Part shown: positions 47,245-56,821 of the stretch, piece by piece | How the letters are laid out: each line of letters starts with the position of its first letter | How positions within the stretch are numbered: the stretch's first letter is position 1 | Translations under genes and position numbers: made by a program | Notes under the pieces: generated by a model | What the model saw: the letters and a program-made list of their open reading frames with translations, nothing else | Databases searched by the model: none | What the model was told of the DNA's origin: nothing | DNA from: an uncultured Nitrospirota bacterium | GTDB lineage: Bacteria > Nitrospirota > Nitrospiria > Nitrospirales > UBA8639 | Reading direction: 5' to 3' | NCBI GenBank assembly: GCA_937139405.1 | Contig: CAKZPV010000003.1 | Location: 248,001-312,000 of the forward strand | Length of the DNA: 64,000 bases

Positions 47245-48090
47245 ATGGATACCTTTGTGACCTATAATGATCTGTCCATCCCACCTTTCATGTACGGCAC
47301 CGCATGGAAAAAAGATCAAACCGCGCGTTTAGTCGAAACCGCCATTGATTCCGGTTTTGCTGCCATCGATACGGCTAACCAACTTATTCATTATCAAGAA
47401 GCCCTTGTTGGTGAGGCTCTCTTAACGTTAGCCAAGAAAGGCGTGAAACGAGAGTCGCTGTTTCTTCAAACAAAATTCACATCCGTCTCAGGGCAAGATC
47501 ATCGCACTCCATACGATCAATCTGCTGATCTGCCTACACAAGTTCAGCAGTCGTTTGAGAGTTCTCTCGAGCATCTCCATACAGACTTCTTGGATTCGTA
47601 TGTATTACATGGCCCCTATTCTCGCTGGGGATTAAACCAATCTGATTGGGATGTGTGGGGCAGGATGGAAGCATATTATCAAGTAGGTCAAGCGAAGATG
47701 ATTGGTATTAGCAACGTTCAAGCTGATCAATTATCTGAACTCTGTGAAAAGGCTTCCGTGAAACCAATGGTCGTGCAAAACAGATGTTATGCTGTGATGG
47801 GATGGGATAAAAAAGTACGGGATATCTGTAAGTCTCAGGGAATCATCTATCAAGGTTTCTCCCTTCTCACAGCTAACCAAGATGTGTTGCGAGATCCTCA
47901 AATCTGGGATATCGCGAAACGGGTAGAGGCGAATCCACTCCAAGTGATCTTTCGTTTTGCTCTTCAAATTGGGATGCTCCCCCTTACCGGTACGACCAAC
48001 GAAACACATATGAAAGACGATCTAGCTTCCCTCACTCAATTTGACCTATCGCCAGAGGATCTTCAAACAATCGAATCCATCGCCATCTAA
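47245..48090 (+). CDS. Aldo/keto reductase
   Basis: 281 aa, a TIM-barrel AKR. AAIDTANQLIHYQEALVGEAL holds the catalytic Asp and, three residues further than usual, the Tyr. LFLQTKFTSV gives the Lys, DSYVLHGP the His, and GISNVQADQLSEL the following strand. MLPLTGTTNETHMKDDL is the NADP-binding end. The insertion in the Asp-Tyr segment marks a distinct subgroup, not damage. Probably an NADPH-dependent carbonyl reductase; substrate unknown. Last gene of the MFS-ribE run. Confidence 0.85.
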   Translation: MDTFVTYNDLSIPPFMYGTAWKKDQTARLVETAIDSGFAAIDTANQLIHYQEALVGEALLTLAKKGVKRESLFLQTKFTSVSGQDHRTPYDQSADLPTQVQQSFESSLEHLHTDFLDSYVLHGPYSRWGLNQSDWDVWGRMEAYYQVGQAKMIGISNVQADQLSELCEKASVKPMVVQNRCYAVMGWDKKVRDICKSQGIIYQGFSLLTANQDVLRDPQIWDIAKRVEANPLQVIFRFALQIGMLPLTGTTNETHMKDDLASLTQFDLSPEDLQTIESIAI

Positions 48091-48117
48091 GAGCGTATTT
48101 CCTACTACTTCTTCTCG

Positions 48118-48390
48118 TTATTCAGGCAAGGAATTATGCTGTTTGTTGTTGGGGATTTCAAAAATTGATGAGGAATCATCGGTCGAAAGGTGTGGTTTTT
48201 CAACAAGAGATTGTCGAGCTAATTCTGGCTGTTTTTTTGTCTCACTTGATAGAAAAATGAGAGGGCTAAGGATAAACAAACTAAATAGTATAAACCCAAT
48301 GATTGGTATTCTGGATGGACAACATACGATGTCATCCGTCTCTCGGATTTTTCGAGCGGCCCGCCTTGTACAATATGTTTTGTACGACAT
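48118..48390 (-). CDS. Possible small membrane protein
   Basis: 90 aa, one clear hydrophobic segment (IPIIGFILFSLFILSPLIFL) between a Lys/Arg-rich front and a polar tail. No Shine-Dalgarno before the start, and overlapping frames on the other strand exist, so support is weak. It is the only protein-like frame in the 474-bp gap between the aldo/keto reductase and acs. Confidence 0.3.
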   Translation of the reverse strand: MSYKTYCTRRAARKIRETDDIVCCPSRIPIIGFILFSLFILSPLIFLSSETKKQPELARQSLVEKPHLSTDDSSSIFEIPNNKQHNSLPE

Positions 48391-48564
48391 AATATCTGGA
48401 GAAGGAGCACTAGAAGGAAGAGCTAATCAAGGTGTTCCTTCACTGCTTGTTTTATGCTCAAATACTATCGTCATCTTCTTAAACTATCGGTTTTCTAGAA
48501 ATATTTATTGATCCCTTCTTTTCTTTAGCCCCTATTCTTGTTTGTTGTTATCTCTTTTCATTGC

Positions 48565-50451
48565 TTATTCGTCCAAGGTTGAGATATCTCCGGGATCTTG
48601 TCCGAGTTCCTGAGCCTTCAAAACCCGGCGCATAATTTTCCCTGAACGAGTTTTTGGTAAGGAGGGTACAATATCAATTTCTCGCGGGACAGCGATTTTT
48701 CCTAATTCCTGTAGGACATGGTTTTTTAAACTTTTGATAAGATCAGAGGATTCATCCATTCCTTGTTTCAAAATGACAAAAGCTTTGATCATTTCACCCG
48801 CTGTTTTATGCGGTTTGCCAATGACGGCTGCCTCTACTACGGCATCATGGCTGACTAAAGCACTTTCTACCTCGGCCGTACCGATTCGGTTACCCGCCAC
48901 TTTAACCACATCGTCAGCTCGTCCCATGAACCACATGTAGCCATCTTCGTCTTTATGACAGACATCACCTGCGGTGTAGACACCAGGGATCGTATTCCAA
49001 TAGAGCTCATAGCGTTCGGGTTCTTTGTAGATGGTGCGCATCATGGACGGCCAGGGTTTTTTAATCACCGCAAATCCTCCACCATGTGAAATGGAATTTC
49101 CTTCTCGATCAGTGACATCGGCTTCAATCCCCAAAAAAGGTCGAGAGGCTGACCCAGGTTTAAGAGCGACACAAGGTAGCGGGGTGACCAAAATCATTCC
49201 CGTTTCGGTTTGCCACCAGGTATCCATGATAGGTTTGGTGCCACCCGTGACCCGATGAAACCATTCCCAAGCTTCTGGATTAATGGGTTCTCCCACTGAC
49301 CCAAGGATTTTGAGGGAGGAAAGATCGTACTTTGCTGGCCAATTTTCTCCATATTTCATCAGGAGGCGAATGGCCGTGGGCGTCGTGTAGAAAATTGACA
49401 CACCATAATGTTCGATGAGATCCCACCATCGGCCTGGATTAGGATAGTCGGGTTTGCCTTCGGCGGTGAGAATCGTCGCGCCGTTTAAGAGCGGGCCATA
49501 GACGATATAGCTATGACCGGTGACCCACCCAGGATCGGCCACACAAAAGAACACATCTTCTTCTTTGAGATCGAACACATATTTCGTTGTAATGTAGGTC
49601 CCAACCATATAGCCCCCGTGGACATGTAAGACGCCTTTGGGTTTGCCTGTGGTTCCCGATGTATACAGAATATAGAGGGGATCTTCTGAGTCTAGCTGGG
49701 CGGCTTCACACTTCGTGGATTGATCTTTCATCCATTCGTCCCAATCAATTTCTCTTGGAGATTGGAGGGGAGAGGGTGTGGATTCTCGTTGAATGACGAC
49801 CACCTTTTCAACTGTTGGACAGTTGGCCACAGCTTCATCCACGACAGGTTTGAGAGGAATGGTTTTACTGCGGTCATAACCCACATCGGCCGTAATGACC
49901 ACTTTAGATTCGCAATCGTGAATGCGCGTTTGAAGAGCTGGAGCACTGAACCCTGAATAGACGACTGAGTGAATGACGCCTATGCGAGCGCACGCCAACA
50001 TGGCTACGATTTGTTCAGGAATTTTTGGCAGATAAATGGTAACGCGGTCACCTTTTTGGAGTCCGAGGCCTTTGAGGGCATTGGCGCATTTATTAACCTG
50101 TCGATAGAGTTCGGCATAGGTGAAAATCCGTTCTTCCCCTTTTTCCCCAACCCAAATGACGGCAACTTTGTTTCTTCTCCAAGTTTGGACATGACGATCT
50201 AAGCAGTTATAGGAAATATTACAGGTTGCGCCTAGGAACCATTTGGCCCAGGGGTAGTTCCATTCTAAAACCTTATTCCATGGGGAGAACCAATGCAGTT
50301 CTTTCGCAATGCCCTCCCAAAATTTTTCCGGGTCTGCAATGGAAACTTTGTATGCCGTTTCATAATCTTGGATATGGGCTTGAGCTTTCAGTGCAGGAGG
50401 TGAAGGGATGACTTTGGAGGACCGTTGCAGAGTCTCAATGTTCTCACTCAT
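48565..50451 (-). CDS. acs: Acetyl-CoA synthetase (AMP-forming)
   Basis: 628 aa from the ATG at 50451, chosen because AAGGAG precedes it. ANL-superfamily motifs: LYTSGTTGKPKGVLHVHGGY (A3), DTWWQTETGMI (A5), YWNTIPGVYTAGDVCHKDEDGY (A7/A8), and the C-terminal PKTRSGKIMRR with the Lys that is acetylated in regulation. N-terminal ACAS domain present (PEKFWEGIAKELHWFSPWN). Activates acetate to acetyl-CoA; pyrophosphate released here is hydrolysed by the neighbouring ppa product. Confidence 0.96.
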   Translation of the reverse strand: MSENIETLQRSSKVIPSPPALKAQAHIQDYETAYKVSIADPEKFWEGIAKELHWFSPWNKVLEWNYPWAKWFLGATCNISYNCLDRHVQTWRRNKVAVIWVGEKGEERIFTYAELYRQVNKCANALKGLGLQKGDRVTIYLPKIPEQIVAMLACARIGVIHSVVYSGFSAPALQTRIHDCESKVVITADVGYDRSKTIPLKPVVDEAVANCPTVEKVVVIQRESTPSPLQSPREIDWDEWMKDQSTKCEAAQLDSEDPLYILYTSGTTGKPKGVLHVHGGYMVGTYITTKYVFDLKEEDVFFCVADPGWVTGHSYIVYGPLLNGATILTAEGKPDYPNPGRWWDLIEHYGVSIFYTTPTAIRLLMKYGENWPAKYDLSSLKILGSVGEPINPEAWEWFHRVTGGTKPIMDTWWQTETGMILVTPLPCVALKPGSASRPFLGIEADVTDREGNSISHGGGFAVIKKPWPSMMRTIYKEPERYELYWNTIPGVYTAGDVCHKDEDGYMWFMGRADDVVKVAGNRIGTAEVESALVSHDAVVEAAVIGKPHKTAGEMIKAFVILKQGMDESSDLIKSLKNHVLQELGKIAVPREIDIVPSLPKTRSGKIMRRVLKAQELGQDPGDISTLDE

Positions 50452-50664
50452 ATGGGAAGCTCCTTTTTGTTGGGAACATATTCGATAAATCAAAAAGCAT
50501 ATCGTAATTTGGCTTCTATAAGAGTCCCATTATGCTGTGCCTCGCGCTCACCTTCAAGTCGGGCCGCTAGACTGTTCTAGAAATTCATGGAAAATTGAGA
50601 GAATGGGGAGAAAAAAGAGACTTTTTGGTGAGGGGAAAATAGTAGTAGACAAATAAGAAAGGTA

Positions 50665-51354
50665 TTAATTTAATGTGGTTCCAAGAGATGTTAGTTGATT
50701 CTGTAATTTCCCAAACTTACCAGAATAATCGGCTTGGCTGCGCCGAATGACGTCGTGAGCTTCTTCGCGTCCATACACATGGGTGATTTCGCAATTCTTT
50801 TTTTCTGAGCCAGGGGCATCTTTGTAAGTGAGAAAATAATGCATCAGTCGCTCGACGAACGACACGGGGCAGTCTTTGATGTCTGTCCATTGCTCGTGCA
50901 TCGCGTCGCCTTTCAGGATGGCCACAATTTTATCATCAGCCTCATCTCCATCAATCATACGAAGACCACCAATAGGTATGGCTTCGAGGAGAAGGTCCCC
51001 ATGCGTGATAGTTTTTTCTGTGAGGACGCAAATATCCAAGGGATCATGGTCTCCAACTAGGCCCGGCCTGTTGGTTTGTTGAGCACTCAATTCTGCCACC
51101 GATTGGCCACAGTACGTTTGAGGAATAAGACCATACAACGTTGGACAGACGTTGGAATACCGTTGTGGGCGATCCACTCGTAAGTGCCCAGATTTTTTGT
51201 CGAGTTCATATTTCACGTTGTCAGTGGGAACAATTTCAATATAGACCGTTACGCAATGAGGAGATTCAGATCCAATTTCTACGCCATGCCAAGGATGGGA
51301 TTTACAAGGGAATCCGAGATTTTGCCATAAGGAGAAAAATTCTTGATCCGTCAT
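50665..51354 (-). CDS. ppa: Family I inorganic pyrophosphatase
   Basis: 229 aa from ATG 51354; the frame extends to a TTG four codons earlier. Core: VEIVP-type strand IEIVPTDNVKYELDKKSGHL, YGLIPQTYCG, and the metal signature GDHDPLDICVL, then DKIVAILKGDAMH and VERLMHYFLTYK. Somewhat longer than the E. coli enzyme, with substitutions at several usual positions (DHDPLD for DGDPLD), so a divergent branch. Splits pyrophosphate, pulling acs and other ligase reactions forward. Located 213 bp from acs. Confidence 0.88.
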   Translation of the reverse strand: MTDQEFFSLWQNLGFPCKSHPWHGVEIGSESPHCVTVYIEIVPTDNVKYELDKKSGHLRVDRPQRYSNVCPTLYGLIPQTYCGQSVAELSAQQTNRPGLVGDHDPLDICVLTEKTITHGDLLLEAIPIGGLRMIDGDEADDKIVAILKGDAMHEQWTDIKDCPVSFVERLMHYFLTYKDAPGSEKKNCEITHVYGREEAHDVIRRSQADYSGKFGKLQNQLTSLGTTLN

Positions 51355-51563
51355 GATAATTTCCAATGTGTAAAATGATGGGGTGCCGCAAACAATTCTT
51401 ATGTTTGTCGGTTGAGAATTGGAAAGATCTGAGTGTGAACGGGGTAATCAAAGAAAACTTTTAGGAAAAAATATTTTCTTGAATAAGAACGGGGAAGAAC
51501 TTCATGATTCTTTCAAGAATCTCGTGAGAGTGTGGTTTTTATTGCTGCCAGAAATTAAGAATC

Positions 51564-53111
51564 TTAGGAGGGTGGTTGATGGTTGGGATGAAGCCAGTCT
51601 AAGAATGTTTTCACTGGATTAAACGTTGAACGGGGAATTTCCACAAAGAGGGTGATCCAATCTGCCATTCCGCCATTCCACAGTCCTGGCCATTCTAAAG
51701 CTTTAAGCGGGCGGCCTTCATAGGTCTTATGAGAAATGAAGCTCGTTTTTGGGTCGCTAAACTTGAGAAGGTTAAACGGCTTGTCCTGGTAATCTCGCAC
51801 GCCACAGACCAGATCAACAGGGTTGAAATGTGTAGCAGATGCAAAGAGTTGCTGTTGTATTTGAGAGTCAGGGTCAGCTTGAGATTGTTCCACAATTTGA
51901 CGAGACTGAGACCCATCAGAATGTTGAACCCAAAAGGGGCCGCCGCCCGGATCGCCTGTATTCGGAACGACGCCACAAACTCGCAGAGGGCGATTAAGGA
52001 TTTGTTTGAGTTCTTCGGCTTGGCCAGAAAGGCTCAGTTCATTAAAGGATGCTGGGAGATGATAGTGGAGTTGGTCTTGGACAAACCCTTTGGTTTTCTC
52101 AACAACTGTTGGTTGAGCTGATGCGAGTAGATTGAGATGGCGATAAATTTGTTCTTGTAACTCAAGCAAATATCCAGCCAATGACATTCTCCATTCAACA
52201 ATTTCTCCTTTGAGATGATCGGGGACGACATTGTCGATATTGGAAATAAAGACGATATCACCCTGAAAGTCATTCAAGTTCTCAAGTAAAGCACCGTGAC
52301 CTCCCGGTCGAAAGACGAGGCTGCCTTCTTGATTTCGAAAAGGTTGCTCGTGCGCATCAAGTGCAATGGTATCCGTTGAGGATTTTTGAAAAGAGACGGT
52401 GATCTTTATTTTGTATCCCTTTGAGGACATTTTTTGCTGAATTGTTTCTATGTGAGCCTTGACTTGTGTTTCAAATTGTTCTGAAACAGTAAGATGTATC
52501 TGAATGTGGGTAGAGGCTGATGGGGCATACATCATGGCCTCGTGGACATGTTCTTCGAGAGCTGTACGAGTACCGTCTGGATACTGATGAAAAGGAAGTA
52601 AGGCTTTGGGGAGATTGGCAAAGGCCAAACCAGGAAGAGCTAAGAGCGTTTGAAAAAGCGTGGCTATTTGTTTTCTTTGGTATAGATCATCAAAATCTTT
52701 TTTTTGCATGTCAAAGTAATGCCGAAGGTCATCAATAAAGGGAAATTGATGGAGGTTTTTCCAGGATTGGATAATCTTCTCAGGAAGCAGAGCGTCGTTG
52801 CTTACGGTAGGCGGCGAAGATGATACCTGTTCTAAAAACTGAAGCAGATCTTTAAACATGCGAGTGGCTGCTCCTGAAGCCGGAATGAATTTACTGACAC
52901 GTCCTGCGGCATGAGCGCTCTGAAAGTGTTTATGGTATTCCTTAGCTTGCTGATGAGAAAGTTGTATGATGCCATCTCTAGGATGGCAAGGGCGGACTAG
53001 GTTGAGAGGCGATACCCCTTGTCGCAATTGTTGGAATTGCGCTTCAATTTGTGAGACGGACAATCCGTGCTTCTCTAAGGCAAGATGATCATTTTGGCTT
53101 AAGGTCAACAT
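51564..53111 (-). CDS. DUF4301 family protein
   Basis: 515 aa, matching the usual DUF4301 length. Typical segments: GRVSKFIPASGAATRMFKDL near residue 90, YPDGTRTALEEHVHEAMMYA, FRPGGHGALLENLNDFQGDI, FISNIDNVVPDH, RVCGVVPNTGDPGGGPFWVQ, WPGLWNGGMADWITLFVEIP. The SGAATRM and NIDNVVPDH elements recall nucleotidyltransferase/sugar-pyrophosphorylase folds, so an NTP-sugar enzyme is possible, but this is inference. No signal peptide. Confidence 0.82.
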   Translation of the reverse strand: MLTLSQNDHLALEKHGLSVSQIEAQFQQLRQGVSPLNLVRPCHPRDGIIQLSHQQAKEYHKHFQSAHAAGRVSKFIPASGAATRMFKDLLQFLEQVSSSPPTVSNDALLPEKIIQSWKNLHQFPFIDDLRHYFDMQKKDFDDLYQRKQIATLFQTLLALPGLAFANLPKALLPFHQYPDGTRTALEEHVHEAMMYAPSASTHIQIHLTVSEQFETQVKAHIETIQQKMSSKGYKIKITVSFQKSSTDTIALDAHEQPFRNQEGSLVFRPGGHGALLENLNDFQGDIVFISNIDNVVPDHLKGEIVEWRMSLAGYLLELQEQIYRHLNLLASAQPTVVEKTKGFVQDQLHYHLPASFNELSLSGQAEELKQILNRPLRVCGVVPNTGDPGGGPFWVQHSDGSQSRQIVEQSQADPDSQIQQQLFASATHFNPVDLVCGVRDYQDKPFNLLKFSDPKTSFISHKTYEGRPLKALEWPGLWNGGMADWITLFVEIPRSTFNPVKTFLDWLHPNHQPPS

Positions 53112-53177
53112 AAATAGGCCTGCTTCAGAAGTTTGATAAGGGTGGGAAAATGTTTCTTCTGATCTTAATTGTAGATT

Positions 53178-53933
53178 TTATGTGCGAAGACGACGGCGAC
53201 AAATAACTAGTACTTCATCGCTGTTATCGTTATGCGTCAAACCTGGCTTAAATTGAAGCTTTTTTTGAAGTTTGAGGCCGAGTGGAAAGAAAAAACGATT
53301 ATGGAACGACATGGCTGTCTCATAATGTCGTCGAAGAAACCACGCACTCATTTGTGTGAGGAGTTTGGTTTTGGGGAGCATTCCAAAGGGAGCACTACGG
53401 TCTATATCGAACGCATGTGTATCAAGTATGATTTGTAGATCTTCAGGGTTATACCGGCGGTAATGTCCTACGAGAACATCGAATGAAGTCCAAGCAGAAG
53501 CATGGAGAGGGACAGAAAAGAAGAGTATGCCGCCGTCGGTCAGTAAGTGGCTAAGTTTGCTGAAGACCGCTTGATCGTTGGAGATATGCTCAATCACGTC
53601 GAAGAGACAAATGAGGTCGAAGCTGCTTTCGACATAGTGAAGGGTTTCGAAGCTGCCGATATGAACCTTCCCACCCTCATGGTGAAGATGTTGACAGGCG
53701 ACTTCACTTGTATCAAGGAAGACTGTTCCTTGAATAGGGAGCCGTGGACGGAGACCCGGTCCTACTTCCAAGCGTCGTGGGGCTGTACGACAAAGCTCAG
53801 AAAGTACGTCCCAGGTGTTAAAATGTTCAGGCCCATAAAATTTTGAGTTGGCCCAAAGGCGTTGATAAAAATCTTGATTAATCTCGGCCATACGGTGCTG
53901 ATCTTCTTCTTGCACTTGCTGCATGGTTTTCAT
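53178..53933 (-). CDS. Class I SAM-dependent methyltransferase
   Basis: 251 aa. Motif I RRLEVGPGLRPRLPI, motif II VFLDTSEVACQHL, motif IV SFDLICLFDVIEHISN, motif VI GGILFFSVPLHASAW. Methyltransf_11/23-like. GHYRRYNPEDLQ after motif VI is common in those that act on glycans or quinone-like small molecules. Substrate not identifiable. 66 bp downstream of nothing on its own strand; the DUF4301 gene is next on the same strand. Confidence 0.82.
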   Translation of the reverse strand: MKTMQQVQEEDQHRMAEINQDFYQRLWANSKFYGPEHFNTWDVLSELCRTAPRRLEVGPGLRPRLPIQGTVFLDTSEVACQHLHHEGGKVHIGSFETLHYVESSFDLICLFDVIEHISNDQAVFSKLSHLLTDGGILFFSVPLHASAWTSFDVLVGHYRRYNPEDLQIILDTHAFDIDRSAPFGMLPKTKLLTQMSAWFLRRHYETAMSFHNRFFFPLGLKLQKKLQFKPGLTHNDNSDEVLVICRRRLRT

Positions 53934-54159
53934 GTCACCAAGATTTCCTTTAGGCTATTGGTGGGAAGAAATACGAAGCAAATGAGGCATAGAACAATAG
54001 AGGTAGACCTCTGAGTCTCCAATTTTATCTGTTGCCGGTATCGTTGATCATAATTTGATACAATATTCAACATGAGAACATTTAGATCTGTTGCGCAAAA
54101 TTCATGAGAGCGTCTGCTGTTCATTCTGTCCGAATACAGATCATTGTGGAGGATCAGTC

Positions 54160-54579
54160 ATGAAATGTACAAGATTTGTATTAGGAGTTCTTGTGATTGT
54201 TGCCATGAGTGGTTGCACAATTAAAGCGTCGACCGATACCACAACGGATGGAACCACAGAATTCGTCTCCTCCACTTCTGGGAAAATATGGTGGACTGAA
54301 GAAGGACTTGTGAAGCAGGGAGGACATGCTGGAGCGTTTATTTCGGTGAACTATGAAAATCTTTTGCAGGATATTGCTCGAGGAGAAGGAGAATACTTGT
54401 TAGCTTTCCAAGAAATTCTCAATGTTCCTTCTAGCGATCAGAAGAAGTTTGCCAAGAGGTTACAACTGCATTATGTGAATTTGTCAGATATCAAGATCAA
54501 TCAAGGCGACGTCAAGGTACGACAATTTCTCAATCATGTTGTTTCGATGACAACAACCCCTTCACGGCTACGCCTGTAG
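54160..54579 (+). CDS. Lipoprotein, DUF3015-like
   Basis: 139 aa from ATG 54160, preceded by GGAGG (spacing 7). Lipoprotein signal FVLGVLVIVAMSGC. The mature region contains SVNYENLLQDIARGEGEYLLAFQEIL, close to the DUF3015 pattern (tentative). Probably anchored in the outer membrane and facing the periplasm. Convergent with the 56-aa gene at 54601-54771. Confidence 0.7.
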   Translation: MKCTRFVLGVLVIVAMSGCTIKASTDTTTDGTTEFVSSTSGKIWWTEEGLVKQGGHAGAFISVNYENLLQDIARGEGEYLLAFQEILNVPSSDQKKFAKRLQLHYVNLSDIKINQGDVKVRQFLNHVVSMTTTPSRLRL

Positions 54580-54600
54580 AATACACGTTCGCTGTTCAGG

Positions 54601-54771
54601 TCAGTCCTGGGCACCACCTTGTAAATATCCTAATCCAATTTTTAAGGCTCGACGAGTGATCTCTGCCCATCGCGCTTCCGGATATTCCGCTAAAACTTTA
54701 GCAGCTTTCGCATCTTGAATATCGAGTTCTTTAATTCGAATAATCCCATCTTCTAATTTCACGTCAGCCAC
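54601..54771 (-). CDS. Small conserved-looking protein (56 aa)
   Basis: Read directly: GTG start at 54771 behind AAAAGGGGG, product ADVKLEDGIIRIKELDIQDA, then KAAKVLAEYPEARWAEITRR and a short tail. Evenly charged, helical, no membrane span. The codon pattern and ribosome binding site make it a good small gene. No family recognised. Next to the 554-aa coiled-coil gene on the same strand, which is upstream by about 100 bp downstream of that gene's stop. Confidence 0.6.
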   Translation of the reverse strand: MADVKLEDGIIRIKELDIQDAKAAKVLAEYPEARWAEITRRALKIGLGYLQGGAQD

Positions 54772-54873
54772 TGAATCCCCCTTTTGTTGACGACATGCCT
54801 TCTTCAGGTAAGAAGGGGAATGTCAGGAAATATATAATGTATATAATAGCGCTGCAAAATTTTTCTTCAGTCG

Positions 54874-56538
54874 TTACTGAAGATCAATATTCTGTCTTGG
54901 GATCTCACTTCCTTGAATGCGAGCGCTCAAAAGCCAGCGGTTGAGCGGTGTGGTTGTGGCGCCTGCAGTGAAATACTTCAATGTATTATAAAAAATAAAG
55001 AATGTATCGCCAACGGGTTCAGCTGTTGCGACTTGAAATTGTTCCCATTGATATCGAGTCATTGTTTTTGTGCCGGATAGCTTGACATCGCCGCTTAGGC
55101 TTACATCGACCTCGTCAATCTCCACTTCGCTCGTTTCTTTCTCTCGTTGAACTTTGTCACTGTTGATAACTAAACGAAGAATGTCACCGACAGCATAGTC
55201 AGGTTTTGCCAGCGTGTCTCGAGCGATCTGTAATAGCGTGCTATTGGTTGATTCTGGTTGAGGCATGCGTGCGAGCTTGAGTGCTTGTGCACGCTGAGCG
55301 AGGTAGTGTGTCTTGGCTTGTTCGATTTTGTTCACGAGCACTTGGCGTTGTGCGAAGGTCTCTCTATTGAGCTGTTTGTCAAATGTCATTGCCGCTTTGG
55401 CAACTTGCAATTCTTTCTCTAAGGTTTGTAGGGCTTCTGCTTCATTGCCTTGACCAAGAAATGAATTTCTCCTCGCATGTGAATCTGCTGGGTCAAGTTT
55501 ATTGAACCACTCCAATGTTCTTCCAATTGCCGTTGCCTGGAGATTGAGGTTTGCTTCAAGTTGTTTCAACGTTTCGTCAATGGTTTGAATATCTCGCTGT
55601 AAGCCGGACAGTAGGCGAGAAACATCTTGCATATCAAAGGCAGCTCCCTGTTCAATCGTCCCTCTCGTTAATGGCAGCCAGGCTTTTGCTTGAATGACCT
55701 CCAAATGACGATAATCAGTAATAGCACGGCTACGTACAAGTTTGGCCTGTTCAATCCAGTCGGAAATGCCTTTGCTCGTATAGGGCAGTGTTGGAGCCTC
55801 AGGCGGTCCCCTATCACGAATCTTCGCTTGCAACGAAGTCAGTGTCGTTTGTACCGTCCCGAGTTCTTGAAGGGCTATGTTGGCTTGTTCTTTTCCAAAG
55901 AGAATCATGCCATCCAGTTTTTCTAATTCAGATGTAGCTTTTTGCACGCCGGGGTTTTCTGGAAAGGCTGAATATTTTTGTAAGGTTTGGTGAAAACGTG
56001 CTGATGCGGAATCAAATTTTTTGACGTAGGCGGGATCTTGAAATGGCTTGGGCCCACCTTGATCGAGAGATTGAGTCGTACTGGCAATGTCACGCCCTAA
56101 TTTTTTAATCCGAACCAGGTCTTGCGAGATCAAAGCTTTCTGTTGGCTAGGAGTCTTCACTGTGGGGCTGTCGGTAGAAGGGCGGCTTTTGGCACGGCCT
56201 GTCCTAGGAGTCTGAGAGGATGTATTGGGACTTTCATTTTTCTTGAGGGTTGCCTGCAAGCGGTTGACGAGAGTTGTCAGTCGTGTATTGGCCAATTGCC
56301 ATGATTGATGGGTCTGGTTTTTAGAGCTATCTAAGCGCTCACGGGTTAATTGCAACAATTTCAGTGCGCGATAAACGGCACTTTTGCGGGGTTCGGTGGT
56401 CCCAGGAAATTGGGACTCAAAGCGTGTGATATCACCCAAGGCTCCCTTGATTTGGGAATCTGCCGGTTCGGAAGCGAAGGCAGAAAATGAAAAACACAGC
56501 AACAGGAGGGCTAGCGTGAACAAGCTCAATTTTGACAT
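54874..56538 (-). CDS. Exported coiled-coil protein of unknown function
   Basis: 554 aa. Signal peptide LSLFTLALLLLCFSFSAFA. Residues about 25-410 are long helices with heptad-like spacing (LQRDIQTIDETLKQLEANLN, EALQTLEKELQVAKAAMTF). A Ser/Thr/Pro-rich linker near 105-130 and a C-terminal beta-rich domain (EVDVSLSGDVKLSGTKTMTR, WLLSARIQGSEIPRQNIDLQ) complete it. No enzyme motif. Probably a periplasmic or cell-wall-associated structural protein; neighbours LpoB and COG3014-like genes diverge from it. Confidence 0.7.
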   Translation of the reverse strand: MSKLSLFTLALLLLCFSFSAFASEPADSQIKGALGDITRFESQFPGTTEPRKSAVYRALKLLQLTRERLDSSKNQTHQSWQLANTRLTTLVNRLQATLKKNESPNTSSQTPRTGRAKSRPSTDSPTVKTPSQQKALISQDLVRIKKLGRDIASTTQSLDQGGPKPFQDPAYVKKFDSASARFHQTLQKYSAFPENPGVQKATSELEKLDGMILFGKEQANIALQELGTVQTTLTSLQAKIRDRGPPEAPTLPYTSKGISDWIEQAKLVRSRAITDYRHLEVIQAKAWLPLTRGTIEQGAAFDMQDVSRLLSGLQRDIQTIDETLKQLEANLNLQATAIGRTLEWFNKLDPADSHARRNSFLGQGNEAEALQTLEKELQVAKAAMTFDKQLNRETFAQRQVLVNKIEQAKTHYLAQRAQALKLARMPQPESTNSTLLQIARDTLAKPDYAVGDILRLVINSDKVQREKETSEVEIDEVDVSLSGDVKLSGTKTMTRYQWEQFQVATAEPVGDTFFIFYNTLKYFTAGATTTPLNRWLLSARIQGSEIPRQNIDLQ

Positions 56539-56821
56539 GAAGGATCCTCTACAGTCTTTGGTAAAGAGGAAAGAATATCACGTTCATCCTTCATAATTAT
56601 ATTGTCGTTCAATAATGCTAGAAAAATATTGAGCCAGAACCGCATGATTCAGTTTGTCTAGCGAAGAATCATCCCGATTTTCTTGACAGGTTGTGGGGGC
56701 AATGCTAGCATTTTCTGAGTATTTCGGGAATGAAAATCGTGAAAAATTGAGGGGTTTTTTCATTGTCGGGATAGATTGAATGCCTTTCTGTAAAGTGATG
56801 CCAATCCTCAACAGGTAGATA

